The translations under genes and the position numbers were made by a program. A DNA stretch of 64,000 nucleotides from Acinetobacter bouvetii (GTDB lineage: Bacteria > Pseudomonadota > Gammaproteobacteria > Pseudomonadales > Moraxellaceae), in contig NZ_CADDTS010000049.1 of the NCBI RefSeq assembly GCF_902753875.1, positions 1 to 64,000 of the forward strand, given 5' to 3'. The notes below the pieces were generated by a model that saw nothing but the letters and a program-made list of their open reading frames with translations, made no database searches and was not told where the DNA came from. Below, piece after piece: positions 36,015 to 45,092 of the stretch; position 1 is the stretch's first letter; every line of letters begins with the position of its first letter.

Positions 36015-36326
36015 ATGGATATGATTGCTGAAAATGCCAAAATTGATTTTTCTCAAGTCGATTTCGTCAGCCAATGCCTGAAAGTTTTGGCCAATCCTGA
36101 TCGCCTGAAAATCTTATGTGTACTGGTGGATGGGGAAATGAATGTTCAGGAAATTGAAGAATCCACTGACATTCATCAACCTACACTTTCACAACAACTG
36201 ACTATCCTACGTAAGGCTGACATGGTCAGCACACGACGTGAGGGTAAACAGATTTTCTATCGTCTGAGTGATCCCAAGGTCTTAAGTTTGATGCAAAAGC
36301 TGTACGAGCTGTATTGTGCGAATTAA
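36015..36326 (+). CDS. bigR: ArsR-family persulfide sensor, BigR/YgaV-like
   Basis: A 103-residue winged-helix repressor. Two cysteines lie at the BigR positions: one in LKILCVLVDG and one at the C-terminus in YELYC. In BigR these form a disulfide or tetrasulfide in response to sulfide and release DNA. The recognition helix is QPTLSQQLTILRKADM. ATG 36015 follows GAGGA by 5 bases; GTG 36003 and ATG 36021 are alternatives. It is divergent from the YeeE-led sulfide operon. Confidence 0.87.
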   Translation: MDMIAENAKIDFSQVDFVSQCLKVLANPDRLKILCVLVDGEMNVQEIEESTDIHQPTLSQQLTILRKADMVSTRREGKQIFYRLSDPKVLSLMQKLYELYCAN

Positions 36327-36582
36327 TCCGCTTAGTACAGCCAAAAAGAAATGATCAGAAGCAGTAAACCTTTGTTTTTTTAATACTCTTAATATTGAAA
36401 AATCTTGTACTCATTTTTTCTCTAGATTAGATTTAGTGAACTAAATCTGAAAAATATTTTATTCAAATTACACAGGGTTATAATTTATCGATTTACAAGT
36501 TTGTTCTTATATCGTGCTAGAATTTTGAGGTCTACTCAATGTTTTGAACTGCTTTTACCAGAAGAGTGATCTACATTCCGGC
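36327..36582. other. Junction between the sulfide module and exporter copy 2, with histidine-kinase stub
   Basis: About 256 AT-rich bases. AGATTTAGT and ACTAAATCT (36429-36448) form a perfect 9-base inverted repeat around GA. At 36543-36570 the codons for FELLLPEE followed by a stop echo the last residues of the histidine kinase before exporter copy 1 (FELLFPDT). So copy 2 kept only the tail of a diverged kinase gene. Confidence 0.7.
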
Positions 36583-37296
36583 TCATTCCATCTCGTGTTT
36601 GGAATCACTCTGAATTCTCCCATCCACCAAATTAATGGTTCGATCACAGGTCGCCGATAATCTAGGATCATGAGTCACCAATAAGACTGCACAGTCATGT
36701 TCGCGATGTACTTTACGAAATAATTCAAACATTTCCGCAGCAGTTTGAGTATCCAGATTACCTGTCGGTTCATCGGCCAACAATAGTGCAGGCTGAGTAA
36801 TCAGTGCACGTGCAATCGCTACGCGTTGCTGCTGCCCTCCAGAAAGCTCATTGGGTTTACGGTCAGCGAACTTATCTAACCCTACAGCGGCCAATAATTC
36901 ATGGGCATATTGCAACGCAGATTGATCTGGCTTACCTTGCTTCAGCATTAATGGCATGAGTACATTATGTAAGGCAGTAAAAGCCTGTATAAGATGATGG
37001 AACTGAAACACAAAACCTATACTATTGCCTCGTAATGCTGTCCGAGCCGTATCATCCATACGGCTTGTAGCCTGCCCCAACAAGTACAACTCACCACGAC
37101 TAGGCTGATCTAATAAGCCGAGAATATTCAGTAAAGTACTTTTGCCTGAACCAGAAGGACCAATTAATGCAGCAAAGTCATTCCGTTGAATACACAGGTC
37201 AATTCCATGTAATACCTCCACTTCATTAGGCTGCCCAACATTGTAAGACTTTCGCAATGCTTCTAAACGCAGTACTTCCTGAGATGGATCAAACAT
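36583..37296 (-). CDS. ABC transporter ATPase, MacB/LolD type (copy 2)
   Basis: A 237-residue ATPase, identical to the copy at 22047 except for the C-terminal residues SDSKHEME in place of SDSKK, because the repeat boundary falls within the last codons. Walker A, signature and Walker B motifs are intact, so it should be active. ATG 37296 follows GGAGG; its first codons overlap the permease stop. Unlike copy 1 it has no two-component genes beside it. Confidence 0.92.
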   Translation of the reverse strand: MFDPSQEVLRLEALRKSYNVGQPNEVEVLHGIDLCIQRNDFAALIGPSGSGKSTLLNILGLLDQPSRGELYLLGQATSRMDDTARTALRGNSIGFVFQFHHLIQAFTALHNVLMPLMLKQGKPDQSALQYAHELLAAVGLDKFADRKPNELSGGQQQRVAIARALITQPALLLADEPTGNLDTQTAAEMFELFRKVHREHDCAVLLVTHDPRLSATCDRTINLVDGRIQSDSKHEME

Positions 37297-38512
37297 GACG
37301 AATTGCCTCCACAGGATCAAGTGCAGCAGCCCGACGGGATGGTATTGCAGCAGCCAAAATACCTGTCACTGTCGCCAAGAATAATGCCGACAAGATAAGC
37401 TTGATTGAAATCGAAATATAAAACAAGCCGGGACCAAACTGATTAAATCCCCAGATCAAACCATAACTGACTACACTACCAAGCATCGAACCAAGCAGAC
37501 CAAAAATTGCTCCCTGAAACAAGAAAACTCTTAAAATTTGTGCTTGTGTCGCCCCCGTCGCACGTAAAATACCGATTTCCCGAGTCCGTTGCACCACACT
37601 CACCGACATCACACTGGCAATGCCAAAAGCGACTGAAATCCCTACAAAAACAATAATCATGTTTGTAGAAAGACTTTGAGCGGTAATCGCATTCATTAAT
37701 TGAGCATTGGTTTCAATCCAGCTTTCTGCTTTTAATCCTGTCAGGCGTCCAACTTGTGAGGCAATTTGATCCGCCTGAAAAATATCTTGGATCGTCAGAT
37801 CAATCACGGTGACCCCACCCGGCAAATTAAGTAAAGATTGCGCCTGTTTCAAATCCAGATAGACATAGCGCGCATCCAATTCACGCACACCCAATTCAAA
37901 TATTCCAGAGATGTTCACAACTGCATTTTTCTGTTGCCCGGTATCTAATCTTAATTTGCTCCCAACTTGCACACCCAAATCTTTGGCTAATTGACGCCCA
38001 ATTAATACATTATCCGCACTGACCTGTAATTCACCACTCACCATATATTGCTTCAACGGAATAATCTGTTGATAACGTTCAAGGTTGATACCAACCAATG
38101 CAATAGATTGAATCGCATCTCCGCGCTGTACAAATGCAGGACCTGAGACCACAGGAGAAACCGCAGTCAACACCGGTAAATGATCTAAAGTCCCAGTAAT
38201 CTGCTGCCAATTATTAATAGAACGTAAGCGTTGTGCACGCTTATCTTCTTGTAACAACTGAAGTATTCCTGCTGCTGGTGGCACAATACGATTCACCTCA
38301 TCTGGTGAGAGCAAACGAATATGCGCCTGTGTCCCTAAAGTTCTTTCTACAATATTCGATTGTAAACCCTGAATTAAGGCGCTAATGAACACAATGACGG
38401 CTACCCCCACCGCGACGCCAATGGTAATCATCATCGACTGTGTGCGACCCTCTCGCAAAAAACTGATTGCGATGGTCCACTCGGTCCAAAGTCGCCTAAA
38501 AAAGTTTTTCAA
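37289..38512 (-). CDS. FtsX-like ABC permease, MacB type (copy 2)
   Basis: A 407-residue permease with the same layout as the copy at 23744-23967 region (gene 22744-23967): one N-terminal membrane segment, a large periplasmic domain and three C-terminal membrane segments. It reads KRAQRLRS where copy 1 reads KCAPRLRS. The arginine/glutamine form looks more ancestral, since a free cysteine in a periplasmic domain is unusual. Overlaps the HlyD gene by 4 bases. Confidence 0.92.
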   Translation of the reverse strand: MKNFFRRLWTEWTIAISFLREGRTQSMMITIGVAVGVAVIVFISALIQGLQSNIVERTLGTQAHIRLLSPDEVNRIVPPAAGILQLLQEDKRAQRLRSINNWQQITGTLDHLPVLTAVSPVVSGPAFVQRGDAIQSIALVGINLERYQQIIPLKQYMVSGELQVSADNVLIGRQLAKDLGVQVGSKLRLDTGQQKNAVVNISGIFELGVRELDARYVYLDLKQAQSLLNLPGGVTVIDLTIQDIFQADQIASQVGRLTGLKAESWIETNAQLMNAITAQSLSTNMIIVFVGISVAFGIASVMSVSVVQRTREIGILRATGATQAQILRVFLFQGAIFGLLGSMLGSVVSYGLIWGFNQFGPGLFYISISIKLILSALFLATVTGILAAAIPSRRAAALDPVEAIRHV

Positions 38513-39741
38513 TCGAATTTCACCGGTAATTCATTTTTGCTATTTTTCTGATCCGTTTGACTCTGGAAAACAGGTTTAGTTTTCTCTATTCGGACACGAG
38601 TTCCATCTTTAAGCACTGATTCTGCATCGGTAAGGACGTGATCACCTTCTTTCAATCCAGCTACAACTTCCGACATGACCAAACCACGTAAACCCAGTGT
38701 GATGGGATGACGTTGAATTTTTCTATCTCTTACTAAAATAACCATAGCCTTGTTTCCACTTATACTGCTTAAAGCATCATTTGGAATGACCAGGGTTCGC
38801 TCGCGCTTGTTGGTTTCAACATTTACCGATACCGTCATGTCTTGACGCAAAAAATCAGGGACTGGATCAACTGTTAATCGAACGTCTATTGTGCCACGTT
38901 GAGCATCAATACTTGGGGCAATAAAATTAATATGGGCAGGAAAAGGTTGATCTGGATAGGCATCCGTAATCACTGATGCTTTTTGTTGTAAAGCCAGCAG
39001 TGGTAAATTTCGCTCATCAAATGGCACTCGTATTTCAGTCGCGCCATCCAGTGCAATAGTGAAGAGAGTCTGACTCGGTTGTACCAAATCCCCTGGCTCA
39101 ACATTACGGGTTAAAATAATACCTGAAACTTCTGCGCGAATTTTGGTCTTGGCGAGTTGCGCTTGTAATGCAGCGAGTCGTTCACGTAATTTTGTCTCTT
39201 CAACTTTATCTGGGGCAAGTGAAGCAACTTTTAATCGAGCTGATTCCAAATTATTACGGGCGAGTTTTTCTGCCTCTATCGATTTCTCCCTTTCCTCTGC
39301 TGATAATATTCCTAATTCGGTATTTCGTCTGCGTACCGCCTCTCTTTGAGCCTGTTCTAATTGCACTTTGGCATTCGCTAAATCGACTTCTGCTTGCGGA
39401 CGTCTAGTGGTTGCGAGTTCCTTTAATTCAGCTTCTGCCTGCCGCACCTGCGCTGAAATTTCATCAGATTTCAGTACTAAAAGAACATCCCCTCGAGAGA
39501 CCCGATCTCCCTCTTGAACCAAGCGCTCAAGAACAACCCCTGTAATTTCACTACCAATCTGAGTCCGAGATACTTTCTCTACCCGTCCTGAAGCAACAAC
39601 TGTCTGAATCAATGGACTAGATACGACTTCATAACTAGGTAACAATGGTCCTTGCCACCAGCGATATATAGCAAAACTGACGAGCAAAACCAGTAGTATG
39701 ATCATGATCCAAGGCTTATAACGGGTAACAAGCAATTCCAT
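38509..39741 (-). CDS. HlyD/MacA-like membrane fusion protein (copy 2)
   Basis: A 410-residue periplasmic adaptor, full length. It differs from copy 1 at scattered residues, nearly all in the first half: VTRYK versus VIRYK, FAIYR versus FATYR, ELATT versus ELTTT, TELGI versus TESGI, LAPDK versus LAPNK. The second half is unchanged, suggesting gene conversion has kept the downstream part of the repeats alike. The two operons therefore may differ in adaptor behaviour and promoter strength. Confidence 0.9.
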   Translation of the reverse strand: MELLVTRYKPWIMIILLVLLVSFAIYRWWQGPLLPSYEVVSSPLIQTVVASGRVEKVSRTQIGSEITGVVLERLVQEGDRVSRGDVLLVLKSDEISAQVRQAEAELKELATTRRPQAEVDLANAKVQLEQAQREAVRRRNTELGILSAEEREKSIEAEKLARNNLESARLKVASLAPDKVEETKLRERLAALQAQLAKTKIRAEVSGIILTRNVEPGDLVQPSQTLFTIALDGATEIRVPFDERNLPLLALQQKASVITDAYPDQPFPAHINFIAPSIDAQRGTIDVRLTVDPVPDFLRQDMTVSVNVETNKRERTLVIPNDALSSISGNKAMVILVRDRKIQRHPITLGLRGLVMSEVVAGLKEGDHVLTDAESVLKDGTRVRIEKTKPVFQSQTDQKNSKNELPVKFD

Positions 39742-40362
39742 TCTCCAAGCCAGATTAAAGAAAAGTTTTTGAATTGAATAATTAATGTCTAGTTAAATAT
39801 ATATAAAAATTTAGTTACAACACAGCAAATTAAAAAAGCACACCATTTTTATTAAATTATTTTCTCTTACTGTTATAGTTTTTTCATAATTTTGATTAAA
39901 AAAACAAACAAAAAATAAACCTATATTTCTATATATTTCATAATTTTATATAAAATAATAACACGTTTGAGACTTTAACATTCCAGCTATCAATAACGTA
40001 ATACATAGCCATATTTAGTAAAGTAGCTGTGGATGGTGGCAGCATAATTCATAATTTAACCCATTAAAATTTCTTATAAATTTAATAAAGTGATTACCCT
40101 TATTTACCCCTTGTTGATCTATTTCATTTGTTCCACTTTAAGTTTCAAATGACCAAATCGATATCCGTGAGTTGTATTTATACCTCCGAAATCATTGCGA
40201 TTCTAAAGCAATCGTGGAATGTAAGTGGTGGCCGTTTAAATGAAAAATATCGTTCATGGAACTATTGGCAACCATTCTCTGCTACCGTCTTAAAAATGTT
40301 AGAACAAATGCACACACCCAACGATGTAAAGCACTACTAAAGTGCTTTACTTCTTTAGCGAG
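39742..40362. other. Gene-free stretch between exporter copy 2 and hsdR
   Basis: About 620 bases. Up to 40031 it is the promoter side of exporter copy 2. The remainder (40032-40325) is unique and AT-rich; a 70-codon plus frame at 40128-40340 has no recognisable product and was not accepted. A hairpin at 40326-40350 closes the region. Confidence 0.5.
40326..40350 (-). terminator. Hairpin downstream of hsdR
   Basis: GTAAAGCACT and AGTGCTTTAC form a perfect 10-bp stem around a 5-base loop, 13 bases after the hsdR stop. The T-run on the minus strand is poor, so termination strength is uncertain. Confidence 0.6.
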
Positions 40363-43239
40363 TTAAAACCCTACATAAAACTTCTCAATCAACTGGCGTG
40401 TCTTGACCAGCAAATTGCTAAACACGTTCTCCCGCTCAAACAGCTTAACCTTATAGTTTGGCAAGTCTTTCAGTTCTTCCTTCCGTGGTAAGCGTTTGGT
40501 GAACTCATAATGTTCCAGAACCTGCTTCATCGCTTCTGGTTTCAGGTTTTCCTCGGCACAGAGATGCTGATAGGCCTGTTCTTTTTCAGCATCCCAAAAT
40601 GCAGCAAAAGCCGTTTGGACGCTTTGCCCATTGATCATTTTCGGCATGTTTTCTTCAATGAATTTTTGAATCAGGTCTTGCTTATCGTGCAAGCTAATAT
40701 CACTACTGATTAAATCGTAAATTTGCGCTTGGTACTTCTTACGCTTGTCCTCTGAGTCTGTATCCACGACTAGTTGTAGAAGGTTGATGATATAACCAAC
40801 ATTAATGCGGTCACTGTGCAGTAAATCCAGTTGAAAATCGACATCATCCAGTACCGATACTTTTTCTTTCTTGGTGGTCTTTCTAACGGCACGACATAAG
40901 TCAGCATACTTGGAAGCAAAGTTGGCAAAGTGCTGTTTATCCAGTTGTGTTTGGTCTTGATCGTACTCAATAAAAGTTTGTAATTGCGCGTTATAGCGCA
41001 TCACTTCACGGAAAGCTTTAATAAATTCCAGTTGCTGTTCTTCAGTAACAAGATCATCGACTGATTGGTAATTGGGCGTTAAGGCAAACAGTTTGCTCAC
41101 CGCTGCTTGGTAATCCTTTTCGATTTCCGCATAGCTGGGAACAAGGACGATCTTGGTCGTTTCTTTATTGGAAAATAGTGCCAGCGCTTCATCCGTTGCA
41201 CGTTTTAGGTTACGGAAACAGATGATATTGCCAAATGGTTTTTTATCGTTGTAGACACGGTTGGTACGTGAGAATGCTTGAATCAAGCCATGATATTTTA
41301 GGTTTTTATCGACATACAAGGTATTTAACGGCTTAGAGTCAAAGCCAGTCAGGAACATATTGACCACGATTAGAATATCAATCTGCCTGTTTTTTACGCG
41401 CTGTGCAATGTCGCGGTAGTACGCATAAAATTGATCACCAGAATTGTAGTTAGTTTTGAACTGTCGATTGTAATTCGCAATGTAGCGATCCAGCTTATCC
41501 CGACTGGATGAGTTGACCTGACTTGGAATATCTGCGGCTTCTTCGTGAATCAAGCCAGTTAAGTCATCAGTCGGTACAGCCTCATTTGCCGCATAGGAAA
41601 AGATGGTGGCAATAGTCAACGGTTTAAATATCCGACCTTGTGCTTCATCTTCAATTTGCTTTTCAGCCTGCACCTTTTCAAAGAGGTCATAATATTGGGT
41701 CAGTGTTTCGACCGAACTGACACAGAACATTGCGGTAAATTCACGATTACGGGTTTTGGTATCGTGAATATTGACAATGTAACGGGCAATCATTTCAAGA
41801 CGTTGCGGATTGTCATACAGTTCTTTGGTATCGATGCCTTCTACATCTTCCTCATAACTTTCATTGGTCGCCATGCCTTTGGCGGTGTATTTGCCACGAT
41901 AATCAATTTGGAACTGCAATACGTTACGGTCACGGATGGCATCGACAATCACGTATTTATGCAAACATTCATTAAACAGGTAATCTGTGGTCAGTTTTAA
42001 ACCTGCTTTGCTTTGGCTATTCTTTTCAAAAATAGGCGTACCGGTAAAACCAAACATTTGTGCATTGCTGAAGAATTTTTTGATGTTCTGATGGGTCTCA
42101 CCAAATTGACTGCGATGACATTCATCAAAAATAAAGACCACTTTTTTATTTTTAAGATAATCAATCGATTCTAAATAACGTTCAGTGCTGATGGCCCGAT
42201 TGAGCTTTTGGATGGTGGTCACAATCAGTTTGTCATGACGTTGATCGAGCTGTTTTACCAAGGTCGATGTGTTATCGGTGCTGTCGACGCTGTCGGCTTT
42301 AAAAGCATTAAATTCGCGTGAGGTTTGCGTATCGAGGTCGTTACGATCGACCACAAACAGAACTTTTTCCACATCATGCATTTGCATGATGATCTGACTG
42401 GCTTTAAATGAAGTCAGGGTTTTGCCTGAACCTGTAGTGTGCCAGATATAGCCGTTCTGATCGGAGTTTTGCACATGCTCAACAATTTTCTGTACTGCAT
42501 AAATCTGATAGGGACGCAGCACCATCAGGCTTTTGGTGGTTTCTAGCAGCACCATGTACTGAGTCAGCATTTGGGTCAGATGCTGCTGATTGAAAAAAGC
42601 TTCGGCAAAGTCGACAATTTCATTGATGTGTTTGTTGGTGACATCGGCCCATGGAAAGGCAAACTCGATGCCTGTGGTGCCGTTGGAGTAATAACGAGTA
42701 TTGGCACCATTACTAATCACAAAGAGCTGAATAAAGCCAAACAGCCCTTGCCCTGCCCAATAGGCTTCACGAATATAGCGTTGGGTTTGATTAAAGGCTT
42801 CGGCGATTTCCATGCCGCGTTTTTTCAGCTCGATCTGTACCAAAGGCAAACCATTGACCAGTAAAGTCACATCAAAACGGCTGGTACGACCATTATAGTC
42901 GCGGTGATCGATGGTGATTTGATTGGTCACCTGATAGATGTTCTTGCTTGGGTCATCCGAGAGAAAAAAGATGTGTTTGCTGCTGCCGTCATCAAATTTG
43001 ACTGGGAACAGATCACGTAGATTCTTGGCTCGCTCAAACACTGTGCCTGTGTTTAAAAAACTGATGACCTGCTTCCACTCTGTATCAGATAGTGGCGCTA
43101 GTCCATTGGCACGTTCAATCTGGGTTTTCAGGTTGGACAGTAGCTGGCTTTCGTCCTTGAGCGTCACTGATGAATAACCCAGTTGTTTGAGTTGATCAAT
43201 TAGTTCGTTTTCAAGTTGATATTCACTTTGTACTGTCAT
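40363..43239 (-). CDS. hsdR: Type I restriction enzyme, motor/endonuclease subunit HsdR
   Basis: A 958-residue restriction subunit that translocates and cuts unmodified DNA. The N-terminal nuclease region contains PLVQIELKKRG (the E-x-K of the PD-ExK fold, near residue 130). Helicase motifs follow: HTTGSGKTLTSFKAS (motif I), FIFDECHRSQFGE (DEAD-like, DECH) and GFTGTPIF (motif III). The C-terminal part is helical and binds the methylase core. Last gene of the hsdM-hsdS-(Abi)-hsdR operon. Confidence 0.95.
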   Translation of the reverse strand: MTVQSEYQLENELIDQLKQLGYSSVTLKDESQLLSNLKTQIERANGLAPLSDTEWKQVISFLNTGTVFERAKNLRDLFPVKFDDGSSKHIFFLSDDPSKNIYQVTNQITIDHRDYNGRTSRFDVTLLVNGLPLVQIELKKRGMEIAEAFNQTQRYIREAYWAGQGLFGFIQLFVISNGANTRYYSNGTTGIEFAFPWADVTNKHINEIVDFAEAFFNQQHLTQMLTQYMVLLETTKSLMVLRPYQIYAVQKIVEHVQNSDQNGYIWHTTGSGKTLTSFKASQIIMQMHDVEKVLFVVDRNDLDTQTSREFNAFKADSVDSTDNTSTLVKQLDQRHDKLIVTTIQKLNRAISTERYLESIDYLKNKKVVFIFDECHRSQFGETHQNIKKFFSNAQMFGFTGTPIFEKNSQSKAGLKLTTDYLFNECLHKYVIVDAIRDRNVLQFQIDYRGKYTAKGMATNESYEEDVEGIDTKELYDNPQRLEMIARYIVNIHDTKTRNREFTAMFCVSSVETLTQYYDLFEKVQAEKQIEDEAQGRIFKPLTIATIFSYAANEAVPTDDLTGLIHEEAADIPSQVNSSSRDKLDRYIANYNRQFKTNYNSGDQFYAYYRDIAQRVKNRQIDILIVVNMFLTGFDSKPLNTLYVDKNLKYHGLIQAFSRTNRVYNDKKPFGNIICFRNLKRATDEALALFSNKETTKIVLVPSYAEIEKDYQAAVSKLFALTPNYQSVDDLVTEEQQLEFIKAFREVMRYNAQLQTFIEYDQDQTQLDKQHFANFASKYADLCRAVRKTTKKEKVSVLDDVDFQLDLLHSDRINVGYIINLLQLVVDTDSEDKRKKYQAQIYDLISSDISLHDKQDLIQKFIEENMPKMINGQSVQTAFAAFWDAEKEQAYQHLCAEENLKPEAMKQVLEHYEFTKRLPRKEELKDLPNYKVKLFERENVFSNLLVKTRQLIEKFYVGF

Positions 43240-43296
43240 TTAACCCTCTAATCTTTTAAATTATTCACGTCAATCTTGATTATCTATAATAAAAAT

Positions 43297-43959
43297 TTAA
43301 GCAACTTCGATACCTTGCGCATCAAGATAATTATCTAACTCTTCTGAGTACGCATCATAATCTTGCTCAAACAATGCCTTGCTATAACTTAAACCACTAG
43401 GCAATTCAAATTGCTCATCAAGAAAATTATTAAATTCAGGATACTCCTCGTAACGGTAACTTTGTGTGTAAGAGAGATCAATTTTAAGCAGAAGAAGAAG
43501 CAATATATATGATAATCGATCTGTTGTTTGTGCAATAATCTGAGCTAATTCCACTCCAACTGAATAACTCTTTGGAAGAATTTTGCCGTGAGATATCTCA
43601 CCAACATTATTTCTCATCTCCCCCAGAAAACGTATCCATTGATTAAGTGCTGAAAAGTAATTTTCTATGTCGCTTTTTGGCATTACATTTTCAATTGCTG
43701 AATGTTCGTAAATGCACTCCTTAGCTTTTTTAAACAAGCGCCCTAAATCCAATAAATTAATATCCTTAGCGTTTTCATACGGTCTAAGTTTTAAAATAAT
43801 ATTTTTAGCTATCGCTTCTATAAACGATTTACTACATTCAATCAGCGTATCTCCACACTGATTAGTTTGTTGATCAATTTGACTTAATAATCTTTCTAAA
43901 TCTTGCAACCATTTATGTTTAGATGAATGTATTGCTATAAGTTCTCTGGATTTTTTCAT
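43297..43959 (-). CDS. Abortive-infection C-terminal (Abi_C)-like protein inside the hsd operon
   Basis: A 220-residue, mostly helical protein. The stretch MRNNVGEISHGK, preceded by FLGEMRNN, resembles the R-N...G-x-x-x-HG motif of the Abi_C domain found in phage-abortive proteins and HEPN-like nucleases. ATG 43959, with AGG 9 bases upstream, avoids overlap with hsdS, unlike the frame from 44004. It lies between hsdS and hsdR on the same strand and is presumably co-expressed. Whether it is a separate toxin or modulates restriction is unknown; the family call is moderate. Confidence 0.6.
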   Translation of the reverse strand: MKKSRELIAIHSSKHKWLQDLERLLSQIDQQTNQCGDTLIECSKSFIEAIAKNIILKLRPYENAKDINLLDLGRLFKKAKECIYEHSAIENVMPKSDIENYFSALNQWIRFLGEMRNNVGEISHGKILPKSYSVGVELAQIIAQTTDRLSYILLLLLLKIDLSYTQSYRYEEYPEFNNFLDEQFELPSGLSYSKALFEQDYDAYSEELDNYLDAQGIEVA

Positions 43960-43967
43960 AACAAAAC

Positions 43968-45092
43968 CTATATAAACATCTGCTGCAACAAGCCTTTTTT
44001 CCACTGTTTGGCTTGTTCTATTTGCTGTGCCACGACTTCAATTTTTTGGTCAATGGCTGATAGGAAATAGGCGATTTTGGTTTGTTCTTCTACACTTGGA
44101 TAATCAATCATTAGAGTTGAAAATGCTTGATAGCTAATTTGTTTACCATCACGTATACCAATAACTGTTGCACTTAGACGTTGAATAAAATCATTTGTTT
44201 TCAAGTAATTTTTATAAAAACCTGATGCAATCGGTTTTATTGATTTCAAAATAGTATAAGCAGGACTGCAAATACCATGATAGTTAGAATATTCAATACC
44301 ACCCTGAAATGAACGCAAGCTAATAACAAAGTTACCTTTTTCAATTATTTTATAGCTTAAAACACTTGCATCAGATGATTTAATATCTATATCAATTTCA
44401 TCTCTTGGAACAACACCCTTATCTTGCGTTGCAGCTAAGATTGTTAAGGTTCCATCATGGTTTTTATTTGAGTAGTTTTCAAAAATTTGATTTGCTTGAA
44501 TAACCTCCCACTCCCCAAATTCACTCCCATCATCCGCTTTAAAACGAATCTGCTGACTAAACAGCTTTTGCATCATGCCTTGTTTATATTGGCTGAGCAG
44601 CTCATGTTTTTGCGTAAGTTGGCTAATCTTTTCATCAACTGCGGAAAGAAAAGAGGCGATTTTGGTTTGTTCCCCTAACGAAGGTATGGCAATGCTAACT
44701 TTTTTAATCATACCTCCTGTAACCAGAGGCTGCCCTGTGCCAAACACCAATTGATTGAGATTAAACTTGATTAATAACTCTCGTAAATAATTCAAATTCG
44801 TTTTATCAGATGTGCAAAGCATTAAAGTATTATCTGATACAGAATATTTACCCTTCACTTGATAAAGCGACCCAGCATTTGCTCCTACTCGAGCAATTAA
44901 AATTGCCTCATCACAATAATCATAGGAGTCCTTATATCCAATCACTCCAGTTGAACCATAAAAAGGAAACTCACCACTATCCTCTTTACTATCAGACTTT
45001 CCAGATTGTATTGAAAACCCCTCCAATTTCTCAAAGGTAGTGGTTATGTATTCACTCCCAAACTCTTTAAACCGTAACTTTGGTACAGCCAT
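43968..45092 (-). CDS. hsdS: Type I restriction-modification specificity subunit HsdS
   Basis: A 374-residue subunit that chooses the DNA target. Two variable target-recognition regions (about 1-130 and 200-325) alternate with two similar helical spacers: EQTKIASFLSAVDEKISQL at about 141 and EQTKIAYFLSAIDQKIEVV at about 336. This repeated spacer supports HsdS strongly. Start and hsdM stop overlap as TAATG. The first target region begins almost at the N-terminus, which is normal for this subfamily. Confidence 0.93.
   Translation of the reverse strand: MAVPKLRFKEFGSEYITTTFEKLEGFSIQSGKSDSKEDSGEFPFYGSTGVIGYKDSYDYCDEAILIARVGANAGSLYQVKGKYSVSDNTLMLCTSDKTNLNYLRELLIKFNLNQLVFGTGQPLVTGGMIKKVSIAIPSLGEQTKIASFLSAVDEKISQLTQKHELLSQYKQGMMQKLFSQQIRFKADDGSEFGEWEVIQANQIFENYSNKNHDGTLTILAATQDKGVVPRDEIDIDIKSSDASVLSYKIIEKGNFVISLRSFQGGIEYSNYHGICSPAYTILKSIKPIASGFYKNYLKTNDFIQRLSATVIGIRDGKQISYQAFSTLMIDYPSVEEQTKIAYFLSAIDQKIEVVAQQIEQAKQWKKGLLQQMFI

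Larger units (their letters stand above)
36601..40031. repeat. Exporter direct repeat, copy 2 (pairs with 22056-25501)
   Basis: Nearly identical to 22056-25501 and in the same orientation. Differences are few in the ATPase and permease genes, several in the HlyD gene, and most frequent upstream of it, including a shorter AAAC tract. The clean loss of similarity after AAGTAGCTGTG marks the right end. Confidence 0.97.

Noticed and set aside
22056..40031. Exporter repeats as an assembly duplication
   Set aside because: The copies differ by scattered substitutions, a 15-base microsatellite change and different flanks, so they are real separate copies.
40128..40340. 70-codon plus-strand frame before hsdR
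   Set aside because: No family, no ribosome site, and it runs into the hairpin after hsdR.
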